64,000 nt of DNA from Rhodanobacter sp. L36. Its GTDB lineage: Bacteria; Pseudomonadota; Gammaproteobacteria; Xanthomonadales; Rhodanobacteraceae. Made by a program: the position numbers and the translations under genes. Below, piece after piece: positions 61,616 to 64,000 of this stretch. The notes beneath the pieces were generated by a model. It made no database searches. It saw nothing but the letters and a program-made list of their open reading frames with translations, and was not told the origin of the DNA. The stretch's first letter is position 1. The number at the start of each line of letters is the position of its first letter. Where the stretch lies: the NCBI RefSeq assembly GCF_009765755.1, contig NZ_LMUV01000003.1:100661-164660 (forward strand), given 5' to 3'.

Positions 61616-64000
61616 TTACTGGAACTTGTAGGAGACGCCCACTTCGTAACGACGACCGTATTCCTCCCAGGTCAGCACCTGGCGCGGGTCGTTGTTCTGG
61701 TAGGTAACGAAGGCCTTGTTCGACAGGTTGGAACCCTGCGCGATCAAGGTGAGGCCATTCAGCGGGCCATGATCGAACGAGTAGCTGACCTGGGCGTCGT
61801 AGCTGCTTCCGCCCTTGATGGTCTGCTCGATGCGCGTGGCGCTGATGCCTGACACTTCGCCCAGGAAACTCGAACGGAAATCGTCGCCGATGCGCGCTTC
61901 GAAACCGTCGTGCTGGTAGTAGAGCGTGCCGTTGGCGACCCATTTGGAAAGGCCCGGCACGGTGATCGGATTCGTGTTGCCGGCATACACCAGCGCGCTC
62001 TTGGTGTAGCTGCCGCTGAGAATGGTGCCGAAGCCGCCAAGCGCCGGTGCGAAGTTGCCGAACGGCAGGTTGAAGGTGGTCTGCAGACCTTTCACGTAAC
62101 CGCGGCCGTCGTTGGTTGGCCCGGACACGATGCCTTCGGTGGTGCCCAGCTGCGCCTGTTGTGCGGGCGTCAGGTACGACGGAACCAGCGCGGCGAAGTC
62201 ATACAGATAAGCCGCGGTCGGATTGATGTAATCCTTCAGCTTCAGGTAGTAACCCGACACCGAAATGTAGCCGCCACCACCGGCGCTGCGGCACAGGTCC
62301 GACTGCTTCGCATCGCTGGCGTTGCACTGATAACCGGACGTGTCGCCGGACAGATAGTGCTCGTAGCTGATGTTGTAGTTGTCGGCCATGGTCGGCTTCA
62401 GTTCGGCGTTGCCGCCGGTGGCGCTGAAGTACGACTGGTTCGGATCGGTTTCGGTCAGGTGCGTGATGTTGCCGGTAACGCCAAGGCTCGCGCTCATCTG
62501 ATCCATGCGCGGCTGCGCCATCACGCGTGCCGCACTGACGCGCAGATCGTTGTTTTCGTTGAAGCTGAAAATCAGGTTGGCGCTCGGCAGGTAGCGGGTG
62601 TAATTGGTTCCGCCACTCACCGGCACCAGGATCGCATTGGATTGGCCCGCGGCATTGGCAGTGGTCGCCGTCACACGCTGGCCGTCCGAGGTCTGATCCG
62701 TGTGCGCCACCTGGATACCGACGTTGCCACGCAGGCCGACGCTGCCGACGGTGGTGTCGAGGTTGAACTGCAGATACGAGGTGAGATCGCGCTCGTTGAC
62801 CTTCCAGTTCGGCGGTACTGCGATCGACGACAGCGAGGTCGGCAGTTCCGTGTACGTACCGTTGGAAATCATTTCGAGCGGGTTGTAGCAGGCCTGCTGA
62901 CCGATGCCCATCCAGCCGAGCGGATCGCAGGTGCCGCCGGTGTACGGCGCGGTTTCAACCGGCGTATTGGTCGGGCTGAACACGCCGCCGCCCAAGGTAA
63001 GAAAGGTCTGGCCAATGGTGTAGTTTTTCTGCCGCGTACCGCGTACCACGCCGGCTTCGACGCTGGAGAATGGGCCGGACACGAAGTCACGCTTGACGCT
63101 CGCGCGCAGGTTGGCGAGATAGTCGTTGGTGCTTGGCTGGTTGATGAAACCAGCCTGCACCACGCCCGGGCTACCGCCTGCGCCCCAGCCCTGCGGGTCG
63201 GTGAGCACGATCTGGTTCGAGCCGTAATCGAGCATCGGGTCCAGGAAAAGCTTTCCGTTGGGAAGTTCGCTGAAACCGAGCGTATCGGTAGCGCCCGAGC
63301 CGACGTTGTAGCCGGTGCCCGAATAGCTCTCGAGCTGGAAGTCGCGACGATCGGCGCGCGAGTAATTGGCATCGAGTTCGCCGGACCAGTTGTCGCTGAA
63401 CTTGAACTCGTTGCGCCAGCCGATATTCCACACCTTCGCCTTGGTCTGGTTGTAGTCGTTGCGGATCACGCCCTTGACGTTGTCGTAGGTGCCGCTCTGC
63501 ACGAAACCGTTCTGCGAGTTGTAGCCCGGCTCAAGCGAAACGCCCGAGCCATAGGCGAGCGGAAACTCGATGCCCTTGGCTTGCTGGGTTTCCTTGAAGT
63601 TGTCGTAGGTCAGGTCCAGCGTGCTGTTGATGAATTCGTTCGGCTTCCACTGGAACGAGGTCAGCAGGCCCTGGCGCTTGAACGTATCGGAGATGCCGTA
63701 GTTTTTGGAACCGCCGACCAGCAGCGAACCATCGCTCGCATTGGCGTAGCCCCACGGTGCCTGATGCTCGATCTGCGACGGGTTCGATTCCAGATCGACG
63801 CCCAGCGTGACGCCGAACGTGTGATCGGCGAACTGATCGACCCAAATGCCATTGACGTTGTAGCCCTTGTCGCTCACGCCGGGACCCGGCGACAACTGGC
63901 TCTTGCCGTCCCACACGTAACGCGCATTGACCGCGCCTTCCGCCTTGTCCTTGTCCAGCGGTCGGATGGTCTGCATGTCGACCGTGCCGGCGAGGCCCTG
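61616..64000 (-). CDS. TonB-dependent receptor, N-terminus beyond the window
   Basis: The C-terminal 794 residues of an outer membrane TonB-dependent receptor; the frame is open to the window edge, so the signal peptide, TonB box and most of the plug are missing. The first visible part reads QGLAGTVDMQTIRPLD, typical of plug-domain ends in Xanthomonas/Caulobacter-type receptors, followed by a 22-strand beta-barrel rich in Tyr, Asn and Gly, and the C-terminal strand YEVGVSYKFQ. In this context it probably imports maltodextrins. Confidence 0.9.
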   Translation of the reverse strand, partial: QGLAGTVDMQTIRPLDKDKAEGAVNARYVWDGKSQLSPGPGVSDKGYNVNGIWVDQFADHTFGVTLGVDLESNPSQIEHQAPWGYANASDGSLLVGGSKNYGISDTFKRQGLLTSFQWKPNEFINSTLDLTYDNFKETQQAKGIEFPLAYGSGVSLEPGYNSQNGFVQSGTYDNVKGVIRNDYNQTKAKVWNIGWRNEFKFSDNWSGELDANYSRADRRDFQLESYSGTGYNVGSGATDTLGFSELPNGKLFLDPMLDYGSNQIVLTDPQGWGAGGSPGVVQAGFINQPSTNDYLANLRASVKRDFVSGPFSSVEAGVVRGTRQKNYTIGQTFLTLGGGVFSPTNTPVETAPYTGGTCDPLGWMGIGQQACYNPLEMISNGTYTELPTSLSSIAVPPNWKVNERDLTSYLQFNLDTTVGSVGLRGNVGIQVAHTDQTSDGQRVTATTANAAGQSNAILVPVSGGTNYTRYLPSANLIFSFNENNDLRVSAARVMAQPRMDQMSASLGVTGNITHLTETDPNQSYFSATGGNAELKPTMADNYNISYEHYLSGDTSGYQCNASDAKQSDLCRSAGGGGYISVSGYYLKLKDYINPTAAYLYDFAALVPSYLTPAQQAQLGTTEGIVSGPTNDGRGYVKGLQTTFNLPFGNFAPALGGFGTILSGSYTKSALVYAGNTNPITVPGLSKWVANGTLYYQHDGFEARIGDDFRSSFLGEVSGISATRIEQTIKGGSSYDAQVSYSFDHGPLNGLTLIAQGSNLSNKAFVTYQNNDPRQVLTWEEYGRRYEVGVSYKFQ

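Overview
The window is a high-GC stretch of a gammaproteobacterial chromosome. Gene content and order point to the Xanthomonadales/Lysobacterales, most likely a Rhodanobacteraceae member (Dyella, Rhodanobacter or Luteibacter type). The main markers are the kdsD-kdsC-lptC-lptA-lptB-rpoN-hpf-hprK-rapZ-EIIA-HPr-EI run, a PTS with HPr kinase but no sugar permease, and the DUF2066-PerM-Hda block. This is inferred from gene families only; no rRNA or tRNA gene is present to anchor it.

Layout. 1-6585: the 3' part of relA, a four-module repeat membrane protein, an NAD-binding epimerase-like protein, the bifunctional penicillin-binding protein MrcB and a small TPR-like lipoprotein. 6697-10013: DUF3597 and MAPEG proteins, an Fe-S helicase of the YoaA/DinG family and a VOC protein. 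10426-12780: a secreted heparinase II/III-like protein behind a 412-bp leader with two palindromes. 12874-16868: tsaB, a degenerate 21-bp repeat tract, a small hypothetical gene, the divergent yeiH/yeiE pair and a TonB-anchor-like hypothetical. 16913-27058: the long minus-strand envelope and regulatory cluster, followed by divergent ibaG-murA. 28865-45904: mostly housekeeping genes (purN, purM, DUF2066, PerM, hda, an isolated TolB-like protein, suhB/trmJ, a CNNM-CBS protein, DUF47-Pit, an alkyltransferase-like protein, recQ, a Kef-type antiporter).

46058-64000 is an alpha-glucan (maltodextrin) utilisation locus. It holds a LacI-type regulator, an SLC45-like sugar permease, a six-hairpin glycosidase, two GH13 enzymes, a GH31 alpha-glucosidase, a TonB-dependent receptor (N-terminus beyond the window), a flavin-dependent tryptophan-halogenase-type protein, a DUF6445 protein and a CPA2 antiporter. 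Two near-identical 16-bp palindromes lie in the two divergent intergenic regions of this locus and are the best candidates for the operator. The inferred scheme is outer-membrane import by the TonB receptor, periplasmic or surface hydrolysis by the GH enzymes, and inner-membrane uptake by the permease, under LacI-type control. What the halogenase and the DUF6445 protein do here is the open question.

A structural theme recurs at convergent gene junctions. Palindromes fill the gap and in several cases supply the stop codon of both genes (14157-14180, 36523-36533, 38225-38296; also 52357-52390 and 58371-58391 immediately beside the stops). Only the hairpins at 6611, 28807 and 61555 have a clear T-tract; the one at 16186 has a weak one. 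No CRISPR array, insertion sequence, tRNA or rRNA was found.
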